A stretch of DNA of 64,000 bases from Exiguobacterium aurantiacum DSM 6208. Its GTDB lineage: Bacteria; Bacillota; Bacilli; Exiguobacteriales; Exiguobacteriaceae. Shown here in pieces: positions 33,570-44,147 of the stretch. The DNA is taken from NCBI RefSeq assembly GCF_000702585.1, contig NZ_JNIQ01000001.1, forward strand, positions 63,501-127,500, in the 5' to 3' direction. The translations under genes were made by a program, and so were the position numbers. Numbering within the stretch: position 1 is the first letter of the stretch; each line of letters opens with the position of its first letter. The notes under the pieces are model-generated. The model was not told the DNA's origin, made no database searches, and saw only the letters and a program-made list of their open reading frames with translations.

Positions 33570-33791
33570 GAAGCGTTCTTTTAAATCCATTCCATAAAGA
33601 ACGACGTATAAAAGACACGACGGCAGCACGGTAAACAACGGCACCTTTCTATGAAACCCTAACCTCTTATAATCAACGCTGTTAAAATGGTTATTCCTAA
33701 CCTTTGTGGTCGAAATACCTTTTAGTAAACAAATCTCGAAGACAGGCTTCATCAAAAAATAAGGAAAAACCTTTTCCACCGCCGTTAACAA
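33552..33791 (-). pseudogene. Possible remnant of a membrane protein at the island edge
   Basis: The last about 34 codons of this minus-strand frame (LFTVLPSCLLYVVLYGMDLK and after) have the base composition and hydrophobic pattern of host genes, whereas the upstream codons are AT-rich like the adjacent insert. This suggests the C-terminus of a host gene joined to foreign DNA at about 33,650. It may equally be a chance ORF. The rest of 33792-33940 holds nothing recognisable. Confidence 0.3.
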
Positions 33792-33940
33792 GCTTCTAAA
33801 AATTTTGATGAATTAATAAAAATTTCAAATGATCTAACTCGATACTTCTCGCGACTTTTCTAACCAATAAATCTTATTCTTCTAACATTATTTAAACCTA
33901 TATATAGCTTGACAATGTATTTGAGAAACTCTTTTATTAA

Positions 33941-33972
33941 AAGGGACACTAAGTTATGTAAGTGTCCCTTCA
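33941..33972 (-). terminator. Terminator of the defence operon
   Basis: AAGGGACACT / AGTGTCCCTT is a perfect 10-bp stem with a 10-nt loop; on the minus strand a TTTTAATAAAAG tail follows. Confidence 0.75.
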
Positions 33973-34028
33973 ATATTAATTCTGATATCTATATTGTTCT
34001 AAATACTTCATTAACATCTAACTTTCAA

Positions 34029-36908
34029 CTATTTGGCTTCTTTTATTTTTGGTATATATATCCTTTGCGACTCAATCCAATCTTTGGAATTTATTTCTGA
34101 TATAACTGGACCATCTTCATACAGTTGCTCATAATATATAACCCCACAACTTTTTTCATCATCTTTCCATAATGGTCTACTAGATAAAATTAGTTTATTT
34201 GCAAAATCAATATCACTAGTAGAAATTACTACTTGACGCTCTCTTGCAATATCGCATATTAAAGAAACTAAAGCATCATCTCTTAAAGTATCTAACATTT
34301 GTATTGGATCATCTAGAAACAATGTTTCAAAAGTTGGAGAACCAAAGTTCTTTTTTTCTTTATCAGCTACTTGAGAAAGAAAAATTGACAAGCCTAGCAA
34401 AGACAGTTGTCCCCCACTAAAAGCAAATGTACTGTTGGAATTTGTTTTCAGTAAATATTCTTCTATGCTAGAATCCAATTTTTGAGGAACCGGCCTAAAA
34501 ACTAGGTTTGTTCTTTCTCTCTCATCCGGAACTACTGCATCAGGTAATATTGTTCTCCATGGCGATACATCGGACAGTATCTCGAATATTTTTGAGATTC
34601 TTTTTGAAATTTTCCCTATCTCTTTATTAGTCTCTTTCCTTTGTACTTCTCTTAAATTTCTTTTATCTTTTTTTAACCCCTCTATATTCATTTCTAATTC
34701 TTTAATCTCTTTTTTCAACTCTGAACTAGTGTCTACAATTTTAAGATTTTCTCTTAAAACATCTAGATATCCTAGCAGTTTTTTTATTTCCATTACTGTG
34801 TTACTTATAATTTCTATACGTTTCTTATATTTAAAGAAAATTTCCTTCTCAATTTTTTCTACTTTGATCATATCAGTTTTATAATCTATATTTTCTAACT
34901 CTCTCTCTAACAAAGGTATTTGATTCTTTAGAAGCAACAATAATTTTTCTGTAGTATCAAAATTCTCTGAACTATCGAAAGAATTGTATATAGACTTTAA
35001 TCCTTCTATTTCTTTACTTATCTCTCTGTTTATCTGATTGGACTCTGCAATGCACTTATAATGTTTTTTCTGGTTGACTTCAATTATGTTCTTCAACTTT
35101 TTTGTTTCTATCTCAAGTTTATTTAATTCACCATTAATTTCTGATTTTTTATCAATTAATTTTAATATTTCATTACTGTTTTTCTCTAACATTTTTTTAA
35201 AATCTTTATCTTCGAAATCACATAAAGAAATTTTAACTCCAATCTTTTTCAAAAAATCTGCAAATGACCCTTTAACTTTCAATAAGTTTATTTCGGCATT
35301 ACTAATTTTTCGTTGTATCTCTTTAATTGCTCTCTCCGTGTTTTCTTTAGTAATATTTGAAGCTCGAATTTCAGATAATTTATTAGAAATTTCTTTAATC
35401 TCTTTTTTATGTGTAATGAAGACATTTTCCCATCTCTTCTTTTGGTGAAGTATTGTTACTTCTAATTCACTAATTGATTCATGTTTTTTTCCACATAGTG
35501 GACAACTTTCATCACTTATATATCCGCATAAAATATCAAATGATTTATCTAATTCAATGTTTTGATTAACTAATTCTTCTATATTATCACCAATATTAGC
35601 TAATCTATCTTCAAGTAATTTTATGTTTTCATTGTTTTTAGTCTGTGTATTTTTCATTAACCAATTTTCATGTTCAACCAGTTCTTTTTTGTTTTCATTT
35701 ATTTCTTTTATTGTTAGAGTAAATTTTTTATGATATTCTTCTATTTCTTGTTTATTTAATAAAAGTATTTCATGGTAATTTTCTATTTCATCTTTTTGGA
35801 TTTTTAGCTTTGAAATTTGCATTTCCATTTCTTTAATTTTCATCGATTCATCTAGCTGGTTTTCTTTGTTAGCTTCATAGTTAGATATGTCTTTATCTAT
35901 ATTTTTTTGAGATATATTTAATTCAGAAATTTTCTGAATGCTTTCATCTACGATTACTATATTATTTTTAATGAAAATAATTTTATTTTTTAATTCTTTT
36001 ATTCGATCTTTCTTCGATTCAATTTTCAGAACTTCTTCAGCTATTCTTTTTTCCATTTCTTCTAACTTTTCATCCTCCATCGAAGAGGTATCCTCTTCGA
36101 TTTGAAAGTATTTTTCTCTTATAGCATTGATTTTATTCTCTATTAAGCTTTGATCAGCAGATACTATATTTAAAACAGAATTACACCATGTTTCCCATTC
36201 TTTAATTTCTTGAACTTTATTGGTGTTGTTAGTTGGGTAATGAGGTACTTCGATGAGTTGCAGCATTCTTTCAGAAATTTTCTCTCCAATATTGCTTACT
36301 TCATTTAGGATTTCATACTCTTCTCTGCCCTCTCTATCACTAATATTAGTTAAACTCGTGTGTTTACGTTTTAAAATCTCTTTTTCTTTTCTTAAATTTT
36401 CTTCAACCTTTTTTATGGCTAAATTGATTTCAGTTAGGTCTAATAAAGGAGCTAGTATCTCTAAGCGATCTCTTCCTTTTGCCACTGCTAACTCCTGAAG
36501 TTTTGCTTGGGTTAGAGAATTTGCCCATAATACATCTCCTCTTTTAGCGCTTTCAAACCACTTATCAAAATCTAAATTAGAATACTTTAAATCCTCTTCA
36601 GTTCTAGTAATAGTATCGACTTTAAAGGTTTCGACATCTTCTAGACGCGCTGTTATAGCAGTACTAATATCTGGTTGAAGCAATGATCGAATATGTGAAC
36701 CTTTAACTCTCGACCATTCTCTATTGTATTCAGCATATCTAGTAATATCATTATTAAAAAGCCAACCTAAAGCATCTTGTAAAGTAGTTTTTCCCCTGCC
36801 ATTTCTTCCGTATACCACAGTAATATTATTGAAGAATTTCACTTTTTTATTTTTCGAATATATTCTAAACCCTTCAATTTCCATCTCTTTGAGTCTATAC
36901 TTACTCAT
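34029..36908 (-). CDS. lmuB: Rad50/SMC-like ATPase, Lamassu LmuB-type
   Basis: 959 residues. Walker A GRNGRGKT is at 34-41, the ABC-type signature SGGQLSLLG begins at 831 and Walker B FETLFLDDP is at about 860-868. Between them are two long coiled coils (about 165-460 and 480-790) that meet at CPLCGKKHE (C469, C472), a zinc hook as in Rad50. It should dimerise on DNA ends or unusual DNA and license the effector. It overlaps the 190-residue gene by 4 bp. Gene order SIR2-small-SMC is that of Lamassu (lmuA-lmuC-lmuB; DdmABC in Vibrio). Confidence 0.87.
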   Translation of the reverse strand: MSKYRLKEMEIEGFRIYSKNKKVKFFNNITVVYGRNGRGKTTLQDALGWLFNNDITRYAEYNREWSRVKGSHIRSLLQPDISTAITARLEDVETFKVDTITRTEEDLKYSNLDFDKWFESAKRGDVLWANSLTQAKLQELAVAKGRDRLEILAPLLDLTEINLAIKKVEENLRKEKEILKRKHTSLTNISDREGREEYEILNEVSNIGEKISERMLQLIEVPHYPTNNTNKVQEIKEWETWCNSVLNIVSADQSLIENKINAIREKYFQIEEDTSSMEDEKLEEMEKRIAEEVLKIESKKDRIKELKNKIIFIKNNIVIVDESIQKISELNISQKNIDKDISNYEANKENQLDESMKIKEMEMQISKLKIQKDEIENYHEILLLNKQEIEEYHKKFTLTIKEINENKKELVEHENWLMKNTQTKNNENIKLLEDRLANIGDNIEELVNQNIELDKSFDILCGYISDESCPLCGKKHESISELEVTILHQKKRWENVFITHKKEIKEISNKLSEIRASNITKENTERAIKEIQRKISNAEINLLKVKGSFADFLKKIGVKISLCDFEDKDFKKMLEKNSNEILKLIDKKSEINGELNKLEIETKKLKNIIEVNQKKHYKCIAESNQINREISKEIEGLKSIYNSFDSSENFDTTEKLLLLLKNQIPLLERELENIDYKTDMIKVEKIEKEIFFKYKKRIEIISNTVMEIKKLLGYLDVLRENLKIVDTSSELKKEIKELEMNIEGLKKDKRNLREVQRKETNKEIGKISKRISKIFEILSDVSPWRTILPDAVVPDERERTNLVFRPVPQKLDSSIEEYLLKTNSNSTFAFSGGQLSLLGLSIFLSQVADKEKKNFGSPTFETLFLDDPIQMLDTLRDDALVSLICDIARERQVVISTSDIDFANKLILSSRPLWKDDEKSCGVIYYEQLYEDGPVISEINSKDWIESQRIYIPKIKEAK

Positions 36909-37477
36909 TCTTCGTCGTCCTCCTCTATTTTTTCAAATAACTCTAAAGGACTTTCATTCAATTCTGATGACTTTATGGAATCCCATGGAGTAAGAAAAGT
37001 TTCCCTTATATTTCTACCAATATCTTCTGGAGTTTCATTTGTCGATACAGTAATCAATATTTTCCTGAAATACCTTGGGTCGTCTCGCCACTGATTTAAC
37101 CAACTTTGAGTCTTTTCACTTACTTCTTGACTTACTAATATTATTGCTATTTGTGAATACATATATTCTTCTCCAAGTGCATTTAATTCTTTAGTTAATA
37201 GCGGAGGATAAAAGTTTTTTTCGCTCAAATCCTCGAGCAAATTATTGTCTTCAAAAATATCACCAACAATAAATGCATTTACACCAGCAACTCCTGAAAA
37301 AATCCATTTGATGGGATTACCGTAATCCGGTAACTCTTCCTTGTTTACAATTTTTTTTAATTGAAAAGGCAACTCTTTAGAATATGTTTTTTTATATTTA
37401 TTTTCTGAAAATTTCTCGCTAATATCTTTATATAAAGATTCAATCCAGAATTGCCGATTTTGAAAGTGGTTTAACAT
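36905..37477 (-). CDS. lmuC: Lamassu LmuC/DdmB-like middle protein
   Basis: 190 residues, soluble, with no motif I recognise. It ends in an acidic tail (ELFEKIEEDDEE). Its ATG overlaps the stop of the SIR2 gene by one base and its end overlaps the ATPase gene by 4 bp, so all three proteins are made in concert. Size and position match the small third component of Lamassu systems; the assignment rests on context rather than on a sequence motif. Confidence 0.65.
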   Translation of the reverse strand: MLNHFQNRQFWIESLYKDISEKFSENKYKKTYSKELPFQLKKIVNKEELPDYGNPIKWIFSGVAGVNAFIVGDIFEDNNLLEDLSEKNFYPPLLTKELNALGEEYMYSQIAIILVSQEVSEKTQSWLNQWRDDPRYFRKILITVSTNETPEDIGRNIRETFLTPWDSIKSSELNESPLELFEKIEEDDEE

Positions 37478-39075
37478 TAGGGCCTCCTAATTCTAGCTGG
37501 TGGGGCTTTAAATTCTGTGTTAGAAATGAACTCATCCAATTCTTCCGAGAACACCACACTCACTAAATTATAATCTTTAGGGAAACTTTTACTCATCTCT
37601 TGTTCTATTGCTCTAATTAAACTCGGCCAGGCTTCCCTGTCATTATCAATAACAATAATATGTCTATGATCTGGATTAAGTATAATACTTTCAAAAGTCT
37701 TTGAAATACCGTTGGCAATGATATTTTCAGGAACCTTGTTGTTCACTTTCAGTATATGAGCAGAAACAGGATAGGTTTCAGAAACCTTAACTGCAATAGT
37801 TAGTTTAGGATTTTCATCTGCTCCTGAATTGGTTAACTTAATACCTTTCTCAAATAATTTATGAAGAGAAGCTCCTAGCACTGCATCATGGTATTGATTA
37901 CCATTTGTTCGTTGAGGATACTGATATACATCTTTATCCGCATCTATTTCATGAAGCCTTTCTATGTTATTCGCCACTTCCGTAAGAGTAGCAAAACCTA
38001 AATCGTAAATCCTTCTGCCTCTGTAAACCTGTTCGACTAAGGACATATCCCGTTGAGGAGTAGGATATATATCAAGCAAAGGAATATCTTCGATATTCCT
38101 TTGGCATGTTACACTAAACCATTTTTTATAAAAATTGGAATAAGCAGTCCATAGACAATCGGTTAATCCTGCTTTTATCCATTCACCATTCTCTTCATTA
38201 AATGTCCGAGATGGATCGCTTAACAACCATTTTTGAGGTTCTGTATACGGATTTATCCAAGCCCATTCAAAATCATCCTCGAGTTTTTCTCTTAATTTTT
38301 CAATTAAATAAGTTAGAGGTGCTGCAAGTCCAACAAATACTACTCTTTTAAAGTAAGGAGCTTGAAGAAGACATTCCATTGACATTTCTAATATTTTTTT
38401 TTCTTCGGTTAGATGCTTATCTACCGTTTCATAAATTGATTTAGATAGTAATGTCTGTGACCAAACAGATTGTTGATTTTTGATGTTTTTCCCGTGCGCC
38501 GCTAATATGTTCCAATCTCTAAAAACTTTATTAAATTTTGGTAATTCAACTAAATCTGCAGCATTAACTATCAATTCTTCTGGTTTATTACTTGATAGGG
38601 TAGTAGCAACTTCAAAAAACTCATCCATATTTAATGAATAAACTCTAATACTTCCTTTGGCTTCTAAAACTTCATTTACTAAAGATTTGTGCTGAAAGTT
38701 TGGCTTTCCAGAAAATTCGAATGAATGATTTGAATCTGTGATAGCACTGATAAATTCATTATGAGATTCTTGTGAAAAAGATTTCTCTCCATCTTCATTC
38801 ATGGGATAACAAAAATACTCATAAAGTTTAGCTATATCCCCAGTTACTTCACTTGGTATTGATGCTCCTTTTTCTATTCTTAAATAATTTTCATAAGCCT
38901 CTCCAGCACCTCTTCCAGTCGGTGCTACAGAGATTCCTGTCATCGAAATTCCCGCACCACATATAAATAATAAATTCCCATTTTTATTTTTCGCTTCATC
39001 TAACCATTTACCTATTAATTTACTACCTTCTCCCCGAGAAAGGGATGGTTTTTCCCAATTGGGATCTAAACTCAT
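37477..39075 (-). CDS. lmuA: SIR2-like effector, Lamassu LmuA-type
   Basis: 532 residues. The N-terminal part shows SIR2-like NAD-binding features: LLFICGAGISMTG (GAGIS at 40-44), YSLNMDEFFE (N149, D151) and ILAAHGK (H194, the expected catalytic histidine). SIR2-type defence effectors degrade NAD+ to stop phage growth. The C-terminal 250 residues are not recognised and may contact the partner proteins. AGGAGGAG precedes the start. It is first in the operon, as effectors are in Lamassu loci. Confidence 0.82.
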   Translation of the reverse strand: MSLDPNWEKPSLSRGEGSKLIGKWLDEAKNKNGNLLFICGAGISMTGISVAPTGRGAGEAYENYLRIEKGASIPSEVTGDIAKLYEYFCYPMNEDGEKSFSQESHNEFISAITDSNHSFEFSGKPNFQHKSLVNEVLEAKGSIRVYSLNMDEFFEVATTLSSNKPEELIVNAADLVELPKFNKVFRDWNILAAHGKNIKNQQSVWSQTLLSKSIYETVDKHLTEEKKILEMSMECLLQAPYFKRVVFVGLAAPLTYLIEKLREKLEDDFEWAWINPYTEPQKWLLSDPSRTFNEENGEWIKAGLTDCLWTAYSNFYKKWFSVTCQRNIEDIPLLDIYPTPQRDMSLVEQVYRGRRIYDLGFATLTEVANNIERLHEIDADKDVYQYPQRTNGNQYHDAVLGASLHKLFEKGIKLTNSGADENPKLTIAVKVSETYPVSAHILKVNNKVPENIIANGISKTFESIILNPDHRHIIVIDNDREAWPSLIRAIEQEMSKSFPKDYNLVSVVFSEELDEFISNTEFKAPPARIRRP

Positions 39076-39180
39076 ATTTGCTCCTCCTTAGACAATAAAA
39101 TCATTTGAATACATGAAATTTTATAGTCTATTTAAAAATGAAATTATTCATCCCTAACTTTGCAAATGAATAAATATTTT

Positions 39181-39361
39181 TCACTTTTTAATTACTATTT
39201 CTGTATAGAGCTCGAATAAGAGAGTAAGCCTCTTAAGATCAGTTTCTAAAGACTTTCTTGTTTTATAGCATTTATCTACTGCCTTATCGAGTTTTTTATA
39301 TGCTTTTAATTCTACAAACCTAATTTTACCAATAAAAAAAAGGTTGCACAAGACGACTTAA
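39181..39361 (-). pseudogene. Truncated ORF remnant between groEL and the SIR2 gene
   Basis: An open frame ending at 39181 reads VELKAYKKLDKAVDKCYK, then TRKSLETDLKRLTLLFELYT and IVIKK, a lysine-rich amphipathic helix with clear coding character, but it has no ATG or ribosome binding site and a stop cuts it upstream at about 39365. It is best read as the 3' end of a deleted gene. Confidence 0.45.
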
Positions 39362-39385
39362 AGTCGCTCATACAACCATGAATAT
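39340..39385 (-). terminator. Terminator with compound stem
   Basis: On the minus strand GGTTG...GCGACT-TTA-AGTCGT...CAACC forms a nested hairpin followed by at least eight T. It overlaps the beginning of the truncated ORF and is the second terminator after groEL. Confidence 0.7.
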
Positions 39386-39502
39386 TTACAATCATATGAT
39401 ACAAACGTCCAAAAAGAGACTTCTAAGAGATTTAACCTATTAACGAATGATATTCTTGAGGTTCATTCAACTGAAATGTTTTTAAAAGAGAACAAAAAAG
39501 AA

Positions 39503-39537
39503 AACCATTTATAAGTTCAAAGAACTTATAAATGGTC
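39503..39537 (-). terminator. groEL terminator
   Basis: ACCATTTATAAGTTC / GAACTTATAAATGGT is a perfect 15-bp stem with a 3-nt loop; on the minus strand it is followed by TTTTCTTTTTTG. The stretch 39538-39648 holds only the groEL leader-distal region. Confidence 0.8.
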
Positions 39538-39648
39538 TCCCCAAAAGCTTAACTGTGTTGTTTAGGAACCCGAAAGTTAGCAATTAGTTTATCATTTTGC
39601 AATCCTATCTCCTACAAACCCCGACATATCAGGGATTGCATGATTAGA

Positions 39649-41292
<1,644 letters not shown>

Positions 41293-41328
41293 TCATTTCC
41301 CCCTAAACAAGTTTTTGAAGAATGGTGC

Positions 41329-41613
41329 TTAGCCTACGATTGCTAGAATGTCGCTCTCGCGAACGATTAAGTATTCTTTACCTTCATGCTTCACTTCGGT
41401 ACCCGCGTATTTCGAGTAGATGACCAAATCATTTTCTTTGACGTCGAGTGCGATTCGCTCCCCTTGGTCCGTGACGCGGCCAGTGCCGACTGCGAGGACG
41501 CGTCCTTGCTGCGGCTTCTCTTTCGCCGTGTCAGGAAGGACGATGCCTCCGATCGTCTTTTCTTCTTTCTCCACGACTTCAATGATGACGCGATCGCCTA
41601 GTGGTTTTAACAT
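41329..41613 (-). CDS. groES: Co-chaperonin GroES (Hsp10)
   Basis: 94 residues: [20 protein letters not shown], the mobile loop [14 protein letters not shown], and [13 protein letters not shown] at the end. The start at 41613 follows AGGAGG by 8 nt; the longer ORF from 41670 would run through the CIRCE operator. First gene of the groE operon. Confidence 0.98.
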   Translation of the reverse strand: MLKPLGDRVIIEVVEKEEKTIGGIVLPDTAKEKPQQGRVLAVGTGRVTDQGERIALDVKENDLVIYSKYAGTEVKHEGKEYLIVRESDILAIVG

Positions 41614-41663
41614 AGAAAAAACCTCCTCCGAATATGAATGATGTATCGTTGAATCGTAAGTTA

Positions 41664-41690
41664 TTAGCACTCAGTAAAAAGGAGTGCTAA
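41664..41690. promoter_or_regulatory. CIRCE operator (HrcA site)
   Basis: TTAGCACTC-N9-GAGTGCTAA matches the CIRCE consensus perfectly. HrcA repression of groES-groEL is expected; hrcA itself is not in the window. Confidence 0.98.
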
Positions 41691-41698
41691 CACTGATT

Positions 41699-41727
41699 AG
41701 TGTAGTATGAGATGTCCGAAATTGCAA
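41699..41727 (-). promoter_or_regulatory. Sigma-A promoter of groES-groEL
   Basis: On the minus strand TTGCAA (41727-41722) and TACACT (41704-41699) are 17 bp apart, and the CIRCE element follows immediately downstream. Confidence 0.8.
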
Positions 41728-41828
41728 GAGGGGAACATTGAAAAATTGCTCTTACTCGCGGTCAAGAGACCTTGTTTGATACAATGGTCAAAAGGAACGC
41801 TTACTCTTGTGATTAAGGACGTGTTGAA

Positions 41829-42524
41829 TTGGCCACACTAAACTCAAACCAATCGATAAATACCCGTTTTTCGATGGCGCCTAACATTCGAGTTCGGCAC
41901 ATCATCCCGATTCTCTTATACGCCTTCGTGCAGTTTTTCCCTGTACTCATTAGCAAAGTCCGTCCAGAATGGATCACGACGACGGCGACAGGCCTCTGGT
42001 TCGCCATCGGCTTCAGCTTGACGATCGTCATCTCGTTCTTCCTGCTCTGGCCAGACTTGAAGCTATATAAACAGCAAGGCATCCAGTCGAACTTGAACGA
42101 CACGGTCAAATGGATCGGGCTCGGGATTCTCATGCAGTACGGGCTCGTCATCGTCGCCAACTTGATTGAGACGGCCATCACCGGTGAAATGGTCGCCTCG
42201 GAGAATACGGAACGAATCGCGGATATTGTCCGACTCGTTCCTGTCATGACGTTATCGGTCGTCTTGCTCGGACCGATTATCGAAGAGATTCTCTTCCGTC
42301 ATATCCTATTCGGCAACTTGAGCGCCCGGTTCGGCTTCTGGATCGCCTTCGGTGTCAGCTCTGTCTTGTTCGCGCTCATCCATGATGACAACCGTTTCCT
42401 CGTGTACGTCGCGATGAGCTTCGCCTTCACGGTCGCCTATGCGAAGACGCGTCGCTTAATCGTTCCGATTGCGATTCATGCGTTCAACAATGCGCTCGTC
42501 ATGGTCGCCCTATTATTGATGTAG
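41829..42524 (+). CDS. ydiL: CPBP-family intramembrane protease (YdiL-like)
   Basis: 231 residues, six to eight membrane helices, with the CPBP/CAAX-protease motifs EEILFRH, ALIHDD and a histidine in IAIHAFNNA. The TTG at 41829 has AAGGACG upstream; the first ATG (41874) has none. It is divergent from groES and followed by a ydiK-like gene, the same neighbours as in Bacillus subtilis, though the order relative to groES-groEL is rearranged to divergent. Confidence 0.85.
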   Translation: MATLNSNQSINTRFSMAPNIRVRHIIPILLYAFVQFFPVLISKVRPEWITTTATGLWFAIGFSLTIVISFFLLWPDLKLYKQQGIQSNLNDTVKWIGLGILMQYGLVIVANLIETAITGEMVASENTERIADIVRLVPVMTLSVVLLGPIIEEILFRHILFGNLSARFGFWIAFGVSSVLFALIHDDNRFLVYVAMSFAFTVAYAKTRRLIVPIAIHAFNNALVMVALLLM

Positions 42525-42540
42525 AAATGAGGTGGCACGT

Positions 42541-42750
42541 ATGCCGCGACACTTAAAAATCATGCTGACGTTCAGCTTATCTTTCGGGATCTTGTTCACG
42601 GTCCTCGCCTACTACTCGGTACAAGAGTACGGTTTCAGCTTCTGGACGTACTTCATCATCGCCGTAGCCGCGTATGACTTCTTCAAGGTGTATCAAATCT
42701 TGACGCTCGCCCGAAAAGCGAAAAAAGAAAAGACCGACAAGTCGGCCTAA
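42541..42750 (+). CDS. ydiK: YdiK-like small membrane protein
   Basis: 69 residues with two helices (about 6-26 and 31-51) and a basic tail (LARKAKKEKTDKSA). Start 42541 follows GAGGTGG. It lies 16 bp after ydiL and before a terminator, so it ends the operon. Function unknown. Confidence 0.75.
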   Translation: MPRHLKIMLTFSLSFGILFTVLAYYSVQEYGFSFWTYFIIAVAAYDFFKVYQILTLARKAKKEKTDKSA

Positions 42751-42784
42751 AAACATCCCAAGCGACGTCGCTTGGGATGTTTTT
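42750..42784. terminator. Bidirectional terminator
   Basis: AAACATCCCAAGCGA / TCGCTTGGGATGTTT is a perfect stem with T and A runs on both sides. Confidence 0.9.
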
Positions 42785-43172
42785 ATAGTCGGATGGCCTT
42801 GGATGAATCAATCATTGCCTCTTCATAAGCGCTACGAATCAATAAGCCTCGAAGCGTCAACAGTGTCCCGAGTACAAGATGGATCGTATCGAGTAGTGGC
42901 ACTTGCGGCTGATCGAAGAAGAAGACCCCGAAGCTGAACGCGAGCATAAGCGCACCAAAGACGAACATCATCACTTTCGAGTTTGCCGCGTCACGAATGA
43001 TGGTGGCTTGTCGTTTATCTAATCGTTCTAGTTGTTGTTCATAATACGTCGCGATCGTCACCCCGAATCCGGTGACCGCGCTCATCGCATACTCGCCGTC
43101 CCATACACCTAGCCCGAACAACATGGGCCAAATCAGGAGCAACGCGATGAACCACTTTTTCGTGAGTTTCAT
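42783..43172 (-). CDS. Small four-helix membrane protein, type C paralog
   Basis: 129 residues with helices about 8-25, 27-43, 66-84 and 92-108. The segments TGFGVTIATYYEQQLERLDK and LDTIHLVLGTLLTLRGLLIR have direct counterparts in the 43376-43732 product (TGLGITVYSYNSQQVKRLSD; ETVYVALGGLFVYRGLTIR). GAGGGG precedes the start. Function unknown. Confidence 0.75.
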   Translation of the reverse strand: MKLTKKWFIALLLIWPMLFGLGVWDGEYAMSAVTGFGVTIATYYEQQLERLDKRQATIIRDAANSKVMMFVFGALMLAFSFGVFFFDQPQVPLLDTIHLVLGTLLTLRGLLIRSAYEEAMIDSSKAIRL

Positions 43173-43187
43173 TTTTCCCCTCTTTTC

Positions 43188-43331
43188 TTATGATGGAATC
43201 CATCGTTTCGCAAAATCAAAATAGCCAAAGATGTCGATACAAACGTCCTTCAACTCGACCGGGAACGGAATCGTTCGCTCCTCGTTATCCAGTGAGATGT
43301 CACACCCGAACAAGAAGCTATTTAAAAAAAC
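43188..43331 (-). pseudogene. Possible gene remnant between type C paralogs
   Basis: The frame from about 43331 to the stop at 43188 reads FLFGCDISLDNEERTIPFPV and ends FGYFDFAKRWIPS, which looks like coding sequence, but no start codon with a ribosome binding site exists and a terminator hairpin lies directly upstream. It is probably the 3' end of a lost gene. Confidence 0.3.
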
Positions 43332-43363
43332 AGACGGAGTCTCGTATGTGAATTCCGTCTGTT
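43324..43363 (-). terminator. Terminator after the second type C gene
   Basis: AACAGACGGA and TCCGTCTGTT pair across a 15-nt loop; on the minus strand a run of seven T follows. Confidence 0.8.
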
Positions 43364-43375
43364 GGCTGTCTGCAT

Positions 43376-43732
43376 TTATGCAGTGCGTTGTTTGACAAAA
43401 TGACGAATCGTCAACCCCCGATAGACGAACAAGCCACCGAGCGCGACGTACACCGTCTCGATCGTCGGAAGGGTTCGCAGGTTGAACCAAAGCCCGACAA
43501 TCAAGACGAGCAGGAAAGACAAGACGACGAACGACACCGTCTTCTCGTTCAGCTCGTTCATGATGCTCGTTTTCGACTCGTCGGAAAGTCGCTTCACTTG
43601 TTGACTGTTATAGGAATAGACGGTGATCCCGAGACCCGTTACCGCAACGAGCGCGTATTGTTCGAGCCATAGGTCGAGTCCAATCAGCGCCAGCCACATC
43701 ACGAGTAATCCTTTGAATACGTTCTTATTCAT
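43376..43732 (-). CDS. Small four-helix membrane protein, type C paralog
   Basis: 118 residues from ATG 43732, which follows GGGAGG. Four helices flank a polar loop QQVKRLSDESKTSIMNELNEKT. It is similar to the 42783-43172 product and overlaps the upstream gene by 8 bp. Function unknown. Confidence 0.75.
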   Translation of the reverse strand: MNKNVFKGLLVMWLALIGLDLWLEQYALVAVTGLGITVYSYNSQQVKRLSDESKTSIMNELNEKTVSFVVLSFLLVLIVGLWFNLRTLPTIETVYVALGGLFVYRGLTIRHFVKQRTA

Positions 43733-44090
43733 CTTTCGCCTCCCGCTCGTACGTATGGATCTCATTCATCAAAAACAGCCCTTTTGTCGCAAACAAATAG
43801 GTCAAAGCGGTCAAGGCAAGATCCTGAGTCGGGATTGTCACCTGCGTCGCACCAAATCCAATCAAATACATCACCACGAACACGAGGATAGCGACGAGCC
43901 ACGTCTTCTCACTTGAACGCCAAAGTAGACGTTCTTTGACCGAGGTCGCATACTCTCCCGTTTTTAGGCGTTGCTGCCGGTAAAACAACACGCTCGCGAT
44001 GAGAAACAATAGATACGAAGACACACCAAAAACGGTGCCCGCAATCACCAACCCGATTCCGACGGCGAAGGCCAGCTTCCGTCCGCTCAT
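43725..44090 (-). CDS. Small four-helix membrane protein, distant type C paralog
   Basis: 121 residues from ATG 44090 (GAGGAGG site). The layout matches the two following genes: two helices, a loop beginning YRQQRLKTGEYATSV, two helices, and LTYLFATKGLFLMNEI in the last. It is first in a two-gene run ended by the terminator at 43324-43363. Confidence 0.7.
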   Translation of the reverse strand: MSGRKLAFAVGIGLVIAGTVFGVSSYLLFLIASVLFYRQQRLKTGEYATSVKERLLWRSSEKTWLVAILVFVVMYLIGFGATQVTIPTQDLALTALTYLFATKGLFLMNEIHTYEREAKDE

Positions 44091-44147
44091 ATCATCCACC
44101 TCCTCTCCCCATCTATACGAAGAAGTTTGCGACAAGTTTCGTTCGCT

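Larger units (their letters stand above)
33600..39640. mobile_element. AT-rich genomic island carrying a three-gene defence operon
   Basis: Base composition drops visibly to AT-rich between the LytTR/ABC operon and groEL, with codon use to match (AAA, AAT, ATA and TTA dominate). The segment holds the SIR2, 190-residue and Rad50-like genes plus remnant ORFs at both edges. No integrase, transposase or clear att repeat was found, so the mode of entry is unknown. Boundaries are approximate. Confidence 0.65.
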
